In this document: one piece after another, positions 17,121 to 25,844 of the stretch | How positions within the stretch are numbered: position 1 is the first letter of the stretch | Layout of the letters: every line of letters starts with the position of its first letter | Assembly (NCBI GenBank): GCA_015058045.1 | Contig: SVDC01000003.1 | Coordinates: 60,139 to 124,138 of the forward strand | DNA length: 64,000 nucleotides | Direction: 5' to 3' | Source of the DNA: Cellulosilyticum sp. | GTDB taxonomy: Bacteria; Bacillota; Clostridia; Lachnospirales; Cellulosilyticaceae | Made by a program: the position numbers and the translations under genes | The notes under the pieces: generated by a model | The model's database searches: none | Told to the model about the DNA's origin: nothing | Seen by the model: the letters and a program-made list of their open reading frames with translations, nothing else

Positions 17121-18323
17121 CTATTCTTCCCTTAATGCTTCAACTGGATCTAGTTTTGCTGCTTTATATGCTGGATATACCCCAAATATAATTCCTACAA
17201 TACTAGATGTCCCAATAGAGAAAATGATCATACCAGGTGTTAGCGTTGCCTCAATTGTTAAAGCTGAAGCAATGAAGAACCCTCCTAAATACCCTACCAG
17301 AAGACCGCTTAAACCACCAAGTACGGTTAGTATAATGGCTTCAACCAAAAATTGTACTAGAATTTGCTGGTCTGTAGCCCCTAGTGCTTTTCTTACACCT
17401 ATTTCTCTTGTACGCTCTCTAACTGTTACCATCATAATATTCATAATACCTATTCCACCTACCAATAATGAAACAGCTGCAACAACACTGGTAAATAAAC
17501 TAAGTTTATCCAATATATCATTAATGGTGTCTGTTGCCTCCATTAATGAACTAACCATATAAACATCTTCATCTCCATGTTTCTTATTTAAGATACGTCT
17601 AATAGGTTTACTATACTCTGATGCATCATATTCCTCATCAATAAGTACATAAAGACTATATGTCTTGCCCTCACCGTCCATTATATATTGGTCTAAAGTC
17701 GTAAATGGTAAATAAACAATGGGCGGAATCATATCAGCCGGTGCAGAAGAAGGGTATTGACTTTTTACTATCCCTACAATTTCAAAACTTTGTCTTTCCC
17801 CCCCTATTAAAATTTCTATGCTCTTCCCTAAGGCATATTGAGGATCAGATTCCTTAAACATAATCTTTGAGAAATTATCTTCTACAACCACTACGTGACT
17901 TTTTACTTCTTCATCTTGTTCCGTAATCCATCGCCCAAATTTTAGATTCATATCTGAGACTTTTTCAATATCGTAAGGAAAACCATATAACATCAACATT
18001 TTATCTTTCTGATTATAATCCTTACCCATCCCCATATAGTTACTATGGTGTTTAAAAACTTCTACTACCTGTGGAATTTCTTCTAGCATCTCTACATCTT
18101 CATCTGTTAACAAGGTCTCTTCTTTTTGCACCATAGCCATAACTTGAATAGTTCCCTGTCCAATACCTTCAAATTCACCACTTACATATCCCTTCATGCC
18201 TTCTCCAAGGCTTAAAATCATAATAACCGAACCTACTCCTATAAGCATACCAAGCATTGTAAGGAAGGTTCTAAGCTTATTACCTGCAAGTTGTGCCAAT
18301 GCACTTTTAATAATTTCTCGCAT
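17121..18323 (-). CDS. MacB-type ABC transporter permease
   Basis: 400 aa with the MacB/FtsX topology: one membrane helix near residues 20-40, a large extracellular MacB_PCD domain (about 45-240), then three helices carrying the FtsX domain. The motif RERTREIGVRKALGATDQQIL (here RERTREIGVRKALGA, about residue 300-315) is the coupling segment to the ATPase. It is the last gene of a four-gene set (adaptor, ATPase, two permeases) and would pair with the next permease as a heterodimer. Likely exports peptides, antibiotics or lipids; substrate unknown. Confidence 0.88.
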   Translation of the reverse strand: MREIIKSALAQLAGNKLRTFLTMLGMLIGVGSVIMILSLGEGMKGYVSGEFEGIGQGTIQVMAMVQKEETLLTDEDVEMLEEIPQVVEVFKHHSNYMGMGKDYNQKDKMLMLYGFPYDIEKVSDMNLKFGRWITEQDEEVKSHVVVVEDNFSKIMFKESDPQYALGKSIEILIGGERQSFEIVGIVKSQYPSSAPADMIPPIVYLPFTTLDQYIMDGEGKTYSLYVLIDEEYDASEYSKPIRRILNKKHGDEDVYMVSSLMEATDTINDILDKLSLFTSVVAAVSLLVGGIGIMNIMMVTVRERTREIGVRKALGATDQQILVQFLVEAIILTVLGGLSGLLVGYLGGFFIASALTIEATLTPGMIIFSIGTSSIVGIIFGVYPAYKAAKLDPVEALREE

Positions 18324-18338
18324 TTTATTCCCTCCTTA

Positions 18339-19562
18339 CTAATCTGCTCTTAATGCTTCTACTGGATCTAACTGAGCTGCTTGATAAGCAGGGTACACGC
18401 CAAATACTAATCCAATAACAACAGAAGTAACAGTTGAAAATAGTAGCATACTTAAAGTAAATTGCGCTTGTATATTCATCACACTACCTATTAAAATAGC
18501 ACCAACATATCCTAGTAACATCCCTATTAATCCAGCAATAATGGTGAGCATCAATGCTTCTAGTATGAACTGCTTTAAAATAGCACCATTAGGTGCTCCT
18601 AAAGCTTTTCTTACACCTATTTCTCTGGTACGTTCTTTTACTGTCACTAGCATGATATTCATAATGCCTACTCCACCTACTACTAGGGAAATACTAGCTA
18701 CTGCACTAATAAATAAAGTAATAGTATTTAAAATCATCTCTACCATTTCAAGAATTTGTACATAGGTTTGAATTTCATACCCATCTTTAAGATGATGTCT
18801 TTTATTTAAGATTTGACTTATCTGAGTAGTGATGCTCACCTGGTCATATCCCTCTATTATTTTACCTGCAATAATACTAATCTTACCTTCCATTCCTGTA
18901 ATCTGCTCTAATACGCTATACGGAATAAAAAAGTCACTGGAACCTATGGTTTTTTCTAATTCCTTTTGAGAAAGATTACTCGCCATAGAGGTCTCATAAA
19001 TTCCTATGATTGTAAAACTATTGGGCTGTTTTTCAATAGTCAAATTAATAGATTCTCCAATGATCTCTTCATAGCTTAAGCTGTGACCAAATAACGCCTG
19101 TGCCACACAATCCGCAATTAATACGCAGCGGTTATACGAAGCTTCATCTTGATCTGTTAGATTTCTACCTGCTAAAATTTCTTGCTTAGCGATATTATTT
19201 GTAAACTCAGGTTGAGCTCCCTGCACTTCACAAGTAAAACGCTCCCCCTTATGATTATACAAAACAGCATCTGCATCATTTCCTGCTATCACACATTCTA
19301 TAGCTTCCATATTGCGAATGATTTCTAATTCTTCAGGGGTAATATAATTTTCACTAACTTCTTCTTTTACATTAATTTGAAATACCCCTAGGCCAATTTC
19401 ACCAAAACTATCGGTAATAGATTTCGTAAAACCAGTTCCTAAAGCTAAAATCATGATAACAGCACCTATTCCAATAAACATTCCTAGCATGGTAAGAATC
19501 GTTCGTGCCTTATTTCCAGTAAGCTGTTTAAGAGCTGATTTAAGTGTTTCTCTTATATCCAT
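18339..19562 (-). CDS. MacB-type ABC transporter permease
   Basis: 407 aa from ATG 19562. A GTG at 19571 is inside the ribosome site GCGAGGTG and is rejected. Topology and motifs mirror the following permease (MacB_PCD domain, RERTREIGVRKALGAPNGAIL split here as RERTREIGVRKALGA). The pair shares a LNKRHHLKDGYEIQTYV / LNKKHGDEDVYMV type region before the last helices, so they arose by duplication. It overlaps nothing but follows the ATPase stop closely. Confidence 0.88.
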   Translation of the reverse strand: MDIRETLKSALKQLTGNKARTILTMLGMFIGIGAVIMILALGTGFTKSITDSFGEIGLGVFQINVKEEVSENYITPEELEIIRNMEAIECVIAGNDADAVLYNHKGERFTCEVQGAQPEFTNNIAKQEILAGRNLTDQDEASYNRCVLIADCVAQALFGHSLSYEEIIGESINLTIEKQPNSFTIIGIYETSMASNLSQKELEKTIGSSDFFIPYSVLEQITGMEGKISIIAGKIIEGYDQVSITTQISQILNKRHHLKDGYEIQTYVQILEMVEMILNTITLFISAVASISLVVGGVGIMNIMLVTVKERTREIGVRKALGAPNGAILKQFILEALMLTIIAGLIGMLLGYVGAILIGSVMNIQAQFTLSMLLFSTVTSVVIGLVFGVYPAYQAAQLDPVEALRAD

Positions 19563-19563
19563 T

Positions 19564-20256
19564 CTATGCACCTCGCCTATTCACAATAGGAGCATCCTCA
19601 ATAATCACACCATCTCTAAAAACAACCTTTCTCTTTGTAAATTCAGCAATATCTGGCTCATGGGTTACCATAACAATAGTAACCCCTTCATTATTTAAGC
19701 CTTGGAAAATATTCATAATCTCCACACTTGATTTACTATCTAGATTTCCCGTTGGTTCATCAGCTAATATAATGGCTGGATTGTTTACTAAGGCTCTTGC
19801 AATAGCTACCCTCTGTCTTTGTCCACCTGAAATTTCATTAGGTTTATGCTTAATACGATTGCCAAGCCCTACTCTAATCAGCGCATCAATAGCACGTTCA
19901 CGACGTTCCTTAGGCTTAATGCCTGCATACATCATAGGTAATTCTACGTTTTCTGTAATCGTAAGCTTAGGTAGCAAATTAAAAGATTGAAATACAAACC
20001 CAATTTTCTGATTTCTAATCTTAGAAAAATCCTTATCTTTAGCTTCTGAAATATTAATACCATCTAATATGTAAGTTCCACTTGTAGCATGATCTAAGCA
20101 CCCTAAAATCTGAAGGAAAGTGGATTTACCAGAACCTGATGCCCCCATAATAGAAACAAACTCTTCTTTTTCTACTCTAAAGTCAATATCAAATAAAGCT
20201 TGAAGCTCTAATCGTCCATTTCGATAAATTTTATTTACTTTTTGGATATCTATCAT
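19564..20256 (-). CDS. MacB/LolD-type ABC transporter ATPase
   Basis: 230-aa stand-alone ATPase. Walker A GASGSGKST (about residues 38-46), Q-loop GFVFQSFNLLP, signature ISGGQRQRVAIARAL, Walker B IILADEPTGNLD, His switch VTHEPDIAEF. The EPTGNLD form is typical of the LolD/MacB/FtsE class that powers mechanotransmission rather than transport through a pore. Its ATG overlaps the adaptor stop by 4 nt. Confidence 0.93.
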   Translation of the reverse strand: MIDIQKVNKIYRNGRLELQALFDIDFRVEKEEFVSIMGASGSGKSTFLQILGCLDHATSGTYILDGINISEAKDKDFSKIRNQKIGFVFQSFNLLPKLTITENVELPMMYAGIKPKERRERAIDALIRVGLGNRIKHKPNEISGGQRQRVAIARALVNNPAIILADEPTGNLDSKSSVEIMNIFQGLNNEGVTIVMVTHEPDIAEFTKRKVVFRDGVIIEDAPIVNRRGA

Positions 20257-21689
20257 TCTACATCACCTATCTTTTCATATGAGACTTTCATGCCATCTGT
20301 TATATACTCTTCCACAGTCGCAACAACCATCTCACCTACTTCTACATTACTTACTTCAATATTTAACCCATTACTAAGTCCCTGTACTACCTCTCTTTTC
20401 TCCAAAGTACCATCTTCACCTACTACATACACATAGCTAAAATCATCTTCTTCTTCAATGGCTAAAATAGGGACAGTACATACATTTTCTCTTGTATCTG
20501 TAATAATTTTTACATCTACAGAAAATCCTGGCTTGATGACTTCACCTGGTTCAGAAACACTAACCTCCACTGGTAATGTAACTGTTTCTCCACTAGTTGT
20601 TTTTTCTACATCTGCTACTGCTGAAATCTTACTTACTTTGCCTGGCACTTCAATGGTTTTAGAACCTGTATATTTAATAATAGCATCTAAATCTAAACGT
20701 AAATCCGCAGAGTAGTAAGGTGAAATATCACAATTTACTTTAAGCTCGCTTGGGTCTACTATAGACATCAGCTTACTACCTGCACTTACTGTCATGCCCT
20801 CTTCTTCAGGTAAGTAAGTAAGAACACCATCAATAGGTGCAACAATCTTAGTCGTTGTTTTTACTAAATCACTTTGGCTGTTTTCAATTTGATTCTCAAT
20901 AGACTTGATACTACTTTCTTTAGCAGCTATTTGCTGTTTCTTACTAGAATCTGTAACTTTGTTTTGTAATAAATCTAAGCTGTACTGTGCTGTTTGGATT
21001 TTAGCATCAATTGTACTTAAGCTTTGTTTACTCAGTGCAATATTACTTTCTTGTTGGCTAATGTTTTGTTTAATTGTATCTATTGCATCCTTTAAATCAT
21101 CTATTTCCTTCTGAGAAACAGCGCCTACTTGTAGAAGTTCCTCATTAGTTGCTAAATCTTCCTCATTATCTTTTAAATCTTTATTCAGATTATCTAATTT
21201 AACCTGGGCATCTTTAATATTTTGTTCAGCTGTTTTTTTACTATCTTTTAGCTCTGCTAATGTGGCCTGAGCATTTAAAATTTCTGTTTGTGAACCTTTA
21301 CCTACAAGTTGATTTAAAGCTTCTTTTTCTGCCGCTAATTGCTTTTCAAGAGCTTCTAATTCATTTTGAGTTCTTACTTCTGCCTCTTTATCTAGGGTAA
21401 TAATTAACTCACCCTTCTTTACTGTATCTCCAACTTCCTTATGTAATACTGCAATTTTGTTCGTTGCATCTAAATATACAGTCTTTGTATTAACTGCTTC
21501 CAGCTTTCCACTTGAGGAGATTTTTGTTTCAATATTCTGCTGTTCAACATATGTAACAGTAACTCTAGTCCCTTCTTTATCTCCTCCTATATTTTCTTCA
21601 GTATCCGGTTTGTTTTTTATAGCAATGCCGACAAAAGCAATCATTACTACAATGACCACAGAAAAAATAATCATTTTCTTGTTTTTCAT
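20253..21689 (-). CDS. HlyD/MacA-type periplasmic-adaptor-like efflux subunit
   Basis: 478 aa, single N-terminal membrane helix (about residues 5-24), then a lipoyl-like half, a long coiled coil (about 110-270, rich in Glu, Lys, Gln and Leu heptads), the second lipoyl half (IVAPIDGVLTYLPEEEGMTV) and beta-barrel and membrane-proximal domains (VPGKVSKIS, VPILAIEEEDDF). In Gram-positive bacteria such adaptors work with MacB-like permeases without an outer membrane channel. First gene of the operon, with GGGAGG before ATG 21689. Confidence 0.9.
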   Translation of the reverse strand: MKNKKMIIFSVVIVVMIAFVGIAIKNKPDTEENIGGDKEGTRVTVTYVEQQNIETKISSSGKLEAVNTKTVYLDATNKIAVLHKEVGDTVKKGELIITLDKEAEVRTQNELEALEKQLAAEKEALNQLVGKGSQTEILNAQATLAELKDSKKTAEQNIKDAQVKLDNLNKDLKDNEEDLATNEELLQVGAVSQKEIDDLKDAIDTIKQNISQQESNIALSKQSLSTIDAKIQTAQYSLDLLQNKVTDSSKKQQIAAKESSIKSIENQIENSQSDLVKTTTKIVAPIDGVLTYLPEEEGMTVSAGSKLMSIVDPSELKVNCDISPYYSADLRLDLDAIIKYTGSKTIEVPGKVSKISAVADVEKTTSGETVTLPVEVSVSEPGEVIKPGFSVDVKIITDTRENVCTVPILAIEEEDDFSYVYVVGEDGTLEKREVVQGLSNGLNIEVSNVEVGEMVVATVEEYITDGMKVSYEKIGDVE

Positions 21690-21956
21690 AAATTTTTCCT
21701 CCCAAAAATTTCAGTCTTTGTTTGTATCCTTTTAGCTTTATCGTTCTATTAAGCTTTTAGGACCTATTTTCCTATTCTATTACAATATTACACAAAGCAT
21801 ATGAATTTATTTTAAATTTTATAATATATTAATTTTTATTATATAATTATACTTTTAAAATTTAGGTATATTTTATGGTTTAAATCATACTTTTTATTAA
21901 ATCAATATTTTATACCAACTTAATGTTTTATATTAAATTACTGAAAGGAGGACTTT

Positions 21957-22217
21957 ATGAAATCTATTACCAAAAGTAATCATTTAGATTATACCCATCT
22001 TTATAATACATTACTTTCATCCATTATTTTTTCACTGCTTTATATTGGAATCAATTTCTTTCTCCCTTTAGGAGATTATTTCATTTTATTTCTTTTAGCT
22101 ATAGGTATATTCTGCTTCATTTTTTACTTTTTTAACCATTCACGCACCACTCTTCTATGTTCACTGGGCAGTACATTAGCTGCACTTATGGTTGGTCTTA
22201 TATTTTTACTTTGGTAA
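21957..22217 (+). CDS. Small three-helix membrane protein of unknown function
   Basis: 86 aa, ATG 21957 after the strong site GAAAGGAGG. Hydrophobic segments at about 20-36, 40-58 and 64-85; a short polar N-terminus. No known family. It is monocistronic, transcribed away from the efflux operon, and ends at a hairpin shared with rplT. The 267 nt upstream (21690-21956) are very AT-rich with no clear structure. Confidence 0.5.
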   Translation: MKSITKSNHLDYTHLYNTLLSSIIFSLLYIGINFFLPLGDYFILFLLAIGIFCFIFYFFNHSRTTLLCSLGSTLAALMVGLIFLLW

Positions 22218-22218
22218 T

Positions 22219-22253
22219 AAAAAAAGATGCCATCATATGATGACATCTTTTTT
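22219..22253. terminator. Bidirectional terminator of small membrane gene and rplT operon
   Basis: 17-bp stem (22219-22236 with 22237-22253), one mismatch, no spare loop bases, with A and T tracts; convergent genes on both sides. Confidence 0.8.
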
Positions 22254-22261
22254 GAAGTTAA

Positions 22262-22618
22262 CTATTTTAAGTTAGCTTTAGCTGTTTCTACTAATTGTGT
22301 GAAAGCAGCTGGGTTAGAGATTGCTAATTCAGATAACATTTTTCTGTTGATGTTAACGTTAGCATTTTTTAATCCGTTCATGAAACGGCTATATGATAAT
22401 CCATTTAAACGAGCTGCAGCGTTGATACGTGCAATCCAAAGTGTTCTGAATTCTCTTTTTCTTAATTTACGACCTACGTATGCATAGTTTAATGATTTCA
22501 TTACAGCTTGTTTAGCTGTTCTGAATTGTTTAGATTTAGCTCCTCTGTAACCTTTAGCTAATTTTAATACTCTATTACGTCTTTTTTTAGTAGACATTCC
22601 GCCTTTAACTCTTGCCAT
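22262..22618 (-). CDS. rplT: 50S ribosomal protein L20
   Basis: 118 aa, ending ANLK. Basic N-terminus [19 protein letters not shown] and conserved [11 protein letters not shown] are diagnostic. Binds 23S rRNA early in large-subunit assembly; in Firmicutes it also represses its own operon by binding the infC leader. ATG 22618 follows TAGGAGG. Confidence 0.98.
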   Translation of the reverse strand: MARVKGGMSTKKRRNRVLKLAKGYRGAKSKQFRTAKQAVMKSLNYAYVGRKLRKREFRTLWIARINAAARLNGLSYSRFMNGLKNANVNINRKMLSELAISNPAAFTQLVETAKANLK

Positions 22619-22646
22619 TGTCTTAACCTCCTATCGCGATTCTATC

Positions 22647-22850
22647 TTATAAATATGGTAAAATTCTCTTCATTTGTTTTTCGTTTGTACTATCAACAAG
22701 ACCTGCTTTTCTTAAGTTACGTTTAGTTTTTGTTGATTTTTTTGTTAAAATGTGTCTTTTGTAAGCTTTGCTTCTTTTTAATTTACCTGTTCCTGTTACT
22801 TTGAAACGCTTTGCAGCAGCTCTATTTGTTTTTAATTTTAATTTAGCCAT
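22647..22850 (-). CDS. rpmI: 50S ribosomal protein L35
   Basis: 67 aa from ATG 22850 ([17 protein letters not shown]). A longer in-frame start at 22886 is rejected because AAAGGAGG lies between the two ATGs at the right spacing for 22850, and L35 is 64-67 aa. Motif [16 protein letters not shown] is typical. Confidence 0.98.
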   Translation of the reverse strand: MAKLKLKTNRAAAKRFKVTGTGKLKRSKAYKRHILTKKSTKTKRNLRKAGLVDSTNEKQMKRILPYL

Positions 22851-22894
22851 GAGAATTTCCTCCTTTATAAATAATTGTTTTATCAAAAGGTATC

Positions 22895-23398
22895 CTATTT
22901 AGGTACTACCACGATAACCATTGCTCTTCCTTCTAATTTAGGTTTAGCTTCTACAGTACCAACTTCTTCAACCATTGTCATTGCTTGTTCAAGAAGTTCA
23001 TTACCTCTATGAGTATGCATCATTTCACGCCCACGGAATACAACTGAAATTTTAACCTTGTCTCCTGACTTAAGGAATTTCACTGCATTTCTCATCTTCG
23101 TTTCAAAGTCATGTTTTTCGATGCTTGCTGAAAGTCTAACTTCTTTCACACTGATTGTTTTTTGTTTCTTACGTGCTTCTTTTTCTTTCTTAGCCGCATC
23201 AAACTTATACTTACCATAATCCATGATCTTACATACTGGTGGTTTTGCTTGTGGGGCAATCTTTACTAAATCAAGGCTTTTCTCTGCAGCCATTTTTTGT
23301 GCTTCTTTACCTGATACAATACCGATTTGCTCTCCATCAGCTCCTACAAGTCTCACTTCTTTGTCACGAATTTGTTCATTGATCATTAAATCGTTAAT
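22895..23398 (-). CDS. infC: Translation initiation factor IF-3, AUU start
   Basis: 167 aa. An in-frame GTG at 23407 overlaps the ribosome site AGGAGGTG and cannot be used. The codon at the right distance (8 nt after AGGAGG) is ATT 23398-23396, giving [19 protein letters not shown], which matches the usual IF-3 beginning. AUU starts are known for infC in E. coli and Geobacillus and let IF-3 repress its own translation. N-domain to about residue 75 ([20 protein letters not shown] split: [18 protein letters not shown]), linker of Lys and Glu, C-domain [15 protein letters not shown]. Confidence 0.95.
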   Translation of the reverse strand: MNDLMINEQIRDKEVRLVGADGEQIGIVSGKEAQKMAAEKSLDLVKIAPQAKPPVCKIMDYGKYKFDAAKKEKEARKKQKTISVKEVRLSASIEKHDFETKMRNAVKFLKSGDKVKISVVFRGREMMHTHRGNELLEQAMTMVEEVGTVEAKPKLEGRAMVIVVVPK

Positions 23399-23660
23399 AA
23401 CGGGCACCTCCTAAATTTTGTTTGCCAAAACTTTTATTTATCACCCTTATATGCGTATGGGTGTAACGCTACTCATATTATGCCACCTAAAGCTTATTCT
23501 ATATAATAAAATAAGGTGGACAGCCGAAACTATCCACCTCTCTATAACTCATACTAAATATACAGTATTATAAACTAATTAGTATGACCTTACGAACTTA
23601 CTTGTTGTAAGGTGAGAAGAATAGCTTCTACTTCTTAGACACTTCCTGTGTCTTAAAACC
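23399..23660 (-). promoter_or_regulatory. infC-rpmI-rplT leader (L20-leader-like attenuator)
   Basis: About 260-nt leader. Read on the minus strand it forms a hairpin near the 5' end (AGACAC/GTGTCT), a second (AGAAG/CTTCT), a third (CCTTAC/GTAAGG) and then a 9-bp GC-rich hairpin (23515-23538, GGTGGATAG with CTGTCCACC) followed by TTATTTTATT, a terminator-like element 115 nt before infC. This layout matches the L20-controlled leaders of Firmicutes. A second AGGTGG further on (about 23482-23487) could compete for pairing. Confidence 0.7.
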
Positions 23661-23666
23661 TTTATT

Positions 23667-23695
23667 AGAATATCATATCACATTACCTTTGTCAA
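23667..23695 (-). promoter_or_regulatory. Sigma-A promoter of infC operon
   Basis: TTGACA (23695-23690), 17-nt spacer, TATTCT (23672-23667). Start expected near 23660. Confidence 0.8.
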
Positions 23696-23800
23696 CTTTT
23701 ATTTCGTTTTATTTTTTTTGATTAATATGCTAAAGATTTTCTGTCCCTTTCTCTATAGATATTCTTTATTCTCTCATTCTTTTTCAATACATTGTTTTTC

Positions 23801-25300
23801 CTATTCCTCTTCTTGGGACCAGGCAAGTGCCGCTCTTACTGCTCTTTTCCACCCTTTTAATAACTGTTCTTTTTCAGTCGCTGACATAGTTGGTACAAAT
23901 TCTCTCTGAAGTTTCCAATTCATCTTAATTTCCTCTTTATCCTTCCAGTATCCTGTGGCTAGACCTGCAAGATAGGCTGCCCCTAATGAAGTGGTTTCAA
24001 TACACTTTGGACGATGTACCTTGGTCTGCAAAATATCTGCCTGAAACTGCATTAAGAAATCATTAATACTGGCACCACCATCTGCTTTCAATGCTTTTAG
24101 GTGAATATTAGAATCTTCTTCCATGGCCTTTAAAACATCAGCAGTTTGATAGGCAATTGACTCTAAAGTTGCACGAATAAAATGCTCTTTTTTACAAGCT
24201 CTCGTAATCCCTACAATGGTACCTTTCGCATCTTGATCCCAATAAGGGGCTCCCATTCCTGTAAAGGCTGGTACAATATAGACACCATCTGTACTTTTTA
24301 CTGCCTCAGCATACTCACTGGATTGTTTTGCATCCTTAATCATTCTCATGCTATCTCTAAGCCATTGAATAGCTGCACCTGCAACAAAAACACTTCCTTC
24401 TAATGCATATTCCACCTGCTCTCCTGTACTAGCAGCTATGGTAGTTAAAAGCTGATGCTTGGACTCAATCGCACTATTACCTGTATTCATTAAAAGGAAG
24501 CAACCTGTTCCATATGTATTTTTCACCTCTCCAGGTTCAAAACAACATTGTCCAAATAATGCAGCTTGTTGATCTCCTGCTACTCCTGCAATTGGAATTT
24601 CACCACCTAATACAGTATGATCTGTATAGCCATAAATATCACTAGACGGTCTTACTTCTGGTAGCATAGAAACGGGTATATTAAAATAATTTAATAAGTC
24701 TTCGTCCCAACACAATCTGTGAATGTCAAATAACATGGTTCTAGAGGCATTAGTATAATCTGTAGCATGCACCTTTCCCTTAGTTAAATTCCAAATAAGC
24801 CATGTATCTACTGTTCCAAATAATAATTTTCCCTTTTCCGCATCTTCTCTTGCATGAGGTACATTTTCTAAGATCCATTGAATTTTAGATGCACTAAAAT
24901 AAGCATCTGGAATAAGACCTGTTTTTTCACGAATACTTTTCTCTAATCCTTCATGTTTAAGCTGCTTAATACGTTCAGCCGTTCTACGACATTGCCAAAC
25001 AATTCCATTATATACTGGTTGTCCGGTTTCTTTGTTCCACACAATAGTTGTTTCTCTCTGATTGGTAATGCCAATACCATGGATTTGCTCCACCTCAATT
25101 CCTGCCATGACCATTGCTTCCATCATAACAGCAAACTGAGAAGACCAAATTTCTAATGGATTATGTTCTACCCATCCGATCTCTGGATAAATCTGTTTCA
25201 GCTCTTTTTGTGCCATGGAACAAATTTCACCTGTTTTATCATATATAATACATCTGGAACTCGTTGTTCCTTGATCTAGTGCTAGTATATATTGCTTCAT
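23801..25300 (-). CDS. glpK: Glycerol kinase
   Basis: 499 aa, full length. Phosphorylates glycerol to glycerol 3-phosphate with [18 protein letters not shown] at residues 6-20 is the phosphate loop; [20 protein letters not shown] and [15 protein letters not shown] follow; [12 protein letters not shown] and [19 protein letters not shown] complete the FGGY signatures. No glpF or glpD is adjacent, and no catabolite box was found. ATG 25300 is preceded by GAGG. Confidence 0.97.
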   Translation of the reverse strand: MKQYILALDQGTTSSRCIIYDKTGEICSMAQKELKQIYPEIGWVEHNPLEIWSSQFAVMMEAMVMAGIEVEQIHGIGITNQRETTIVWNKETGQPVYNGIVWQCRRTAERIKQLKHEGLEKSIREKTGLIPDAYFSASKIQWILENVPHAREDAEKGKLLFGTVDTWLIWNLTKGKVHATDYTNASRTMLFDIHRLCWDEDLLNYFNIPVSMLPEVRPSSDIYGYTDHTVLGGEIPIAGVAGDQQAALFGQCCFEPGEVKNTYGTGCFLLMNTGNSAIESKHQLLTTIAASTGEQVEYALEGSVFVAGAAIQWLRDSMRMIKDAKQSSEYAEAVKSTDGVYIVPAFTGMGAPYWDQDAKGTIVGITRACKKEHFIRATLESIAYQTADVLKAMEEDSNIHLKALKADGGASINDFLMQFQADILQTKVHRPKCIETTSLGAAYLAGLATGYWKDKEEIKMNWKLQREFVPTMSATEKEQLLKGWKRAVRAALAWSQEEE

Positions 25301-25419
25301 TTACTACCTCCTCATTTTCTCTCTACCTATATACTACACTTTTTATAGTTCCCATCTCAACTCTTTATTAGTACTTTTATGATAACACCTCACTTCTCAC
25401 TTTAAATCTTAATGATAAT

Positions 25420-25470
25420 AAAAGCTCCATTATTACCAGTTTGTTTTACTGTGTAAATAATGAAGCTTTT
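25420..25470 (-). terminator. Terminator-like hairpin after hypA
   Basis: About 17-bp stem (25420-25436 with 25454-25470) with one G-U pair on the transcript, just after the hypA stop. The T tract after it is weak. Confidence 0.55.
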
Positions 25471-25487
25471 AGATGGTATTTTAGTTT

Positions 25488-25829
25488 TTATCGTGCAACA
25501 ATTTCTTTAATATTAAATTCTCTTCCACTTATTAATTCAAAGTCTTTCTCTCCACATAATGGACAAATGCCTTCTACAGGAAATAACTGATATTTATTAC
25601 CACACTTTTTGCATTCACCAATCCCTGCAACAGTCTCAATTACTAATTCTGCTTTTTCAAACATTGTTCCTTCTACTGCACATGGAAAACATTCATACAT
25701 ATACATAGGTACTACATTTGCAAGTTCGCCTATTTCTAGCACAATTTTTTGTACTTCTTCTAAATGATTTTCCTTAACAACATCTTCTAGTGTTTCAACA
25801 ATCTGATAGCAAATGGATATTTCGTGCAT
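25488..25829 (-). CDS. hypA: Nickel metallochaperone HypA
   Basis: 113 aa. The N-terminus MHEISICYQIVE carries the nickel ligands Met1-His2-Glu3 of HypA; the zinc site is formed by two CxxC pairs, CKKCG and CPLCG (about residues 73-76 and 90-93). HypA hands nickel with HypB to NiFe-hydrogenase precursor or, in some bacteria, to urease. Here it is the last gene of an operon with hypB and a large oxidoreductase, with no hydrogenase subunits or hypCDEF in the window. ATG 25829 lies 15 nt after the upstream stop. Confidence 0.95.
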   Translation of the reverse strand: MHEISICYQIVETLEDVVKENHLEEVQKIVLEIGELANVVPMYMYECFPCAVEGTMFEKAELVIETVAGIGECKKCGNKYQLFPVEGICPLCGEKDFELISGREFNIKEIVAR

Positions 25830-25844
25830 ATTGTACCTCTTATT

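Noticed and set aside
17121..21689. Bacteriocin or lantibiotic export system
   Set aside because: No precursor peptide, modification enzyme or immunity gene lies near; only a generic MacB-type efflux set is supported.
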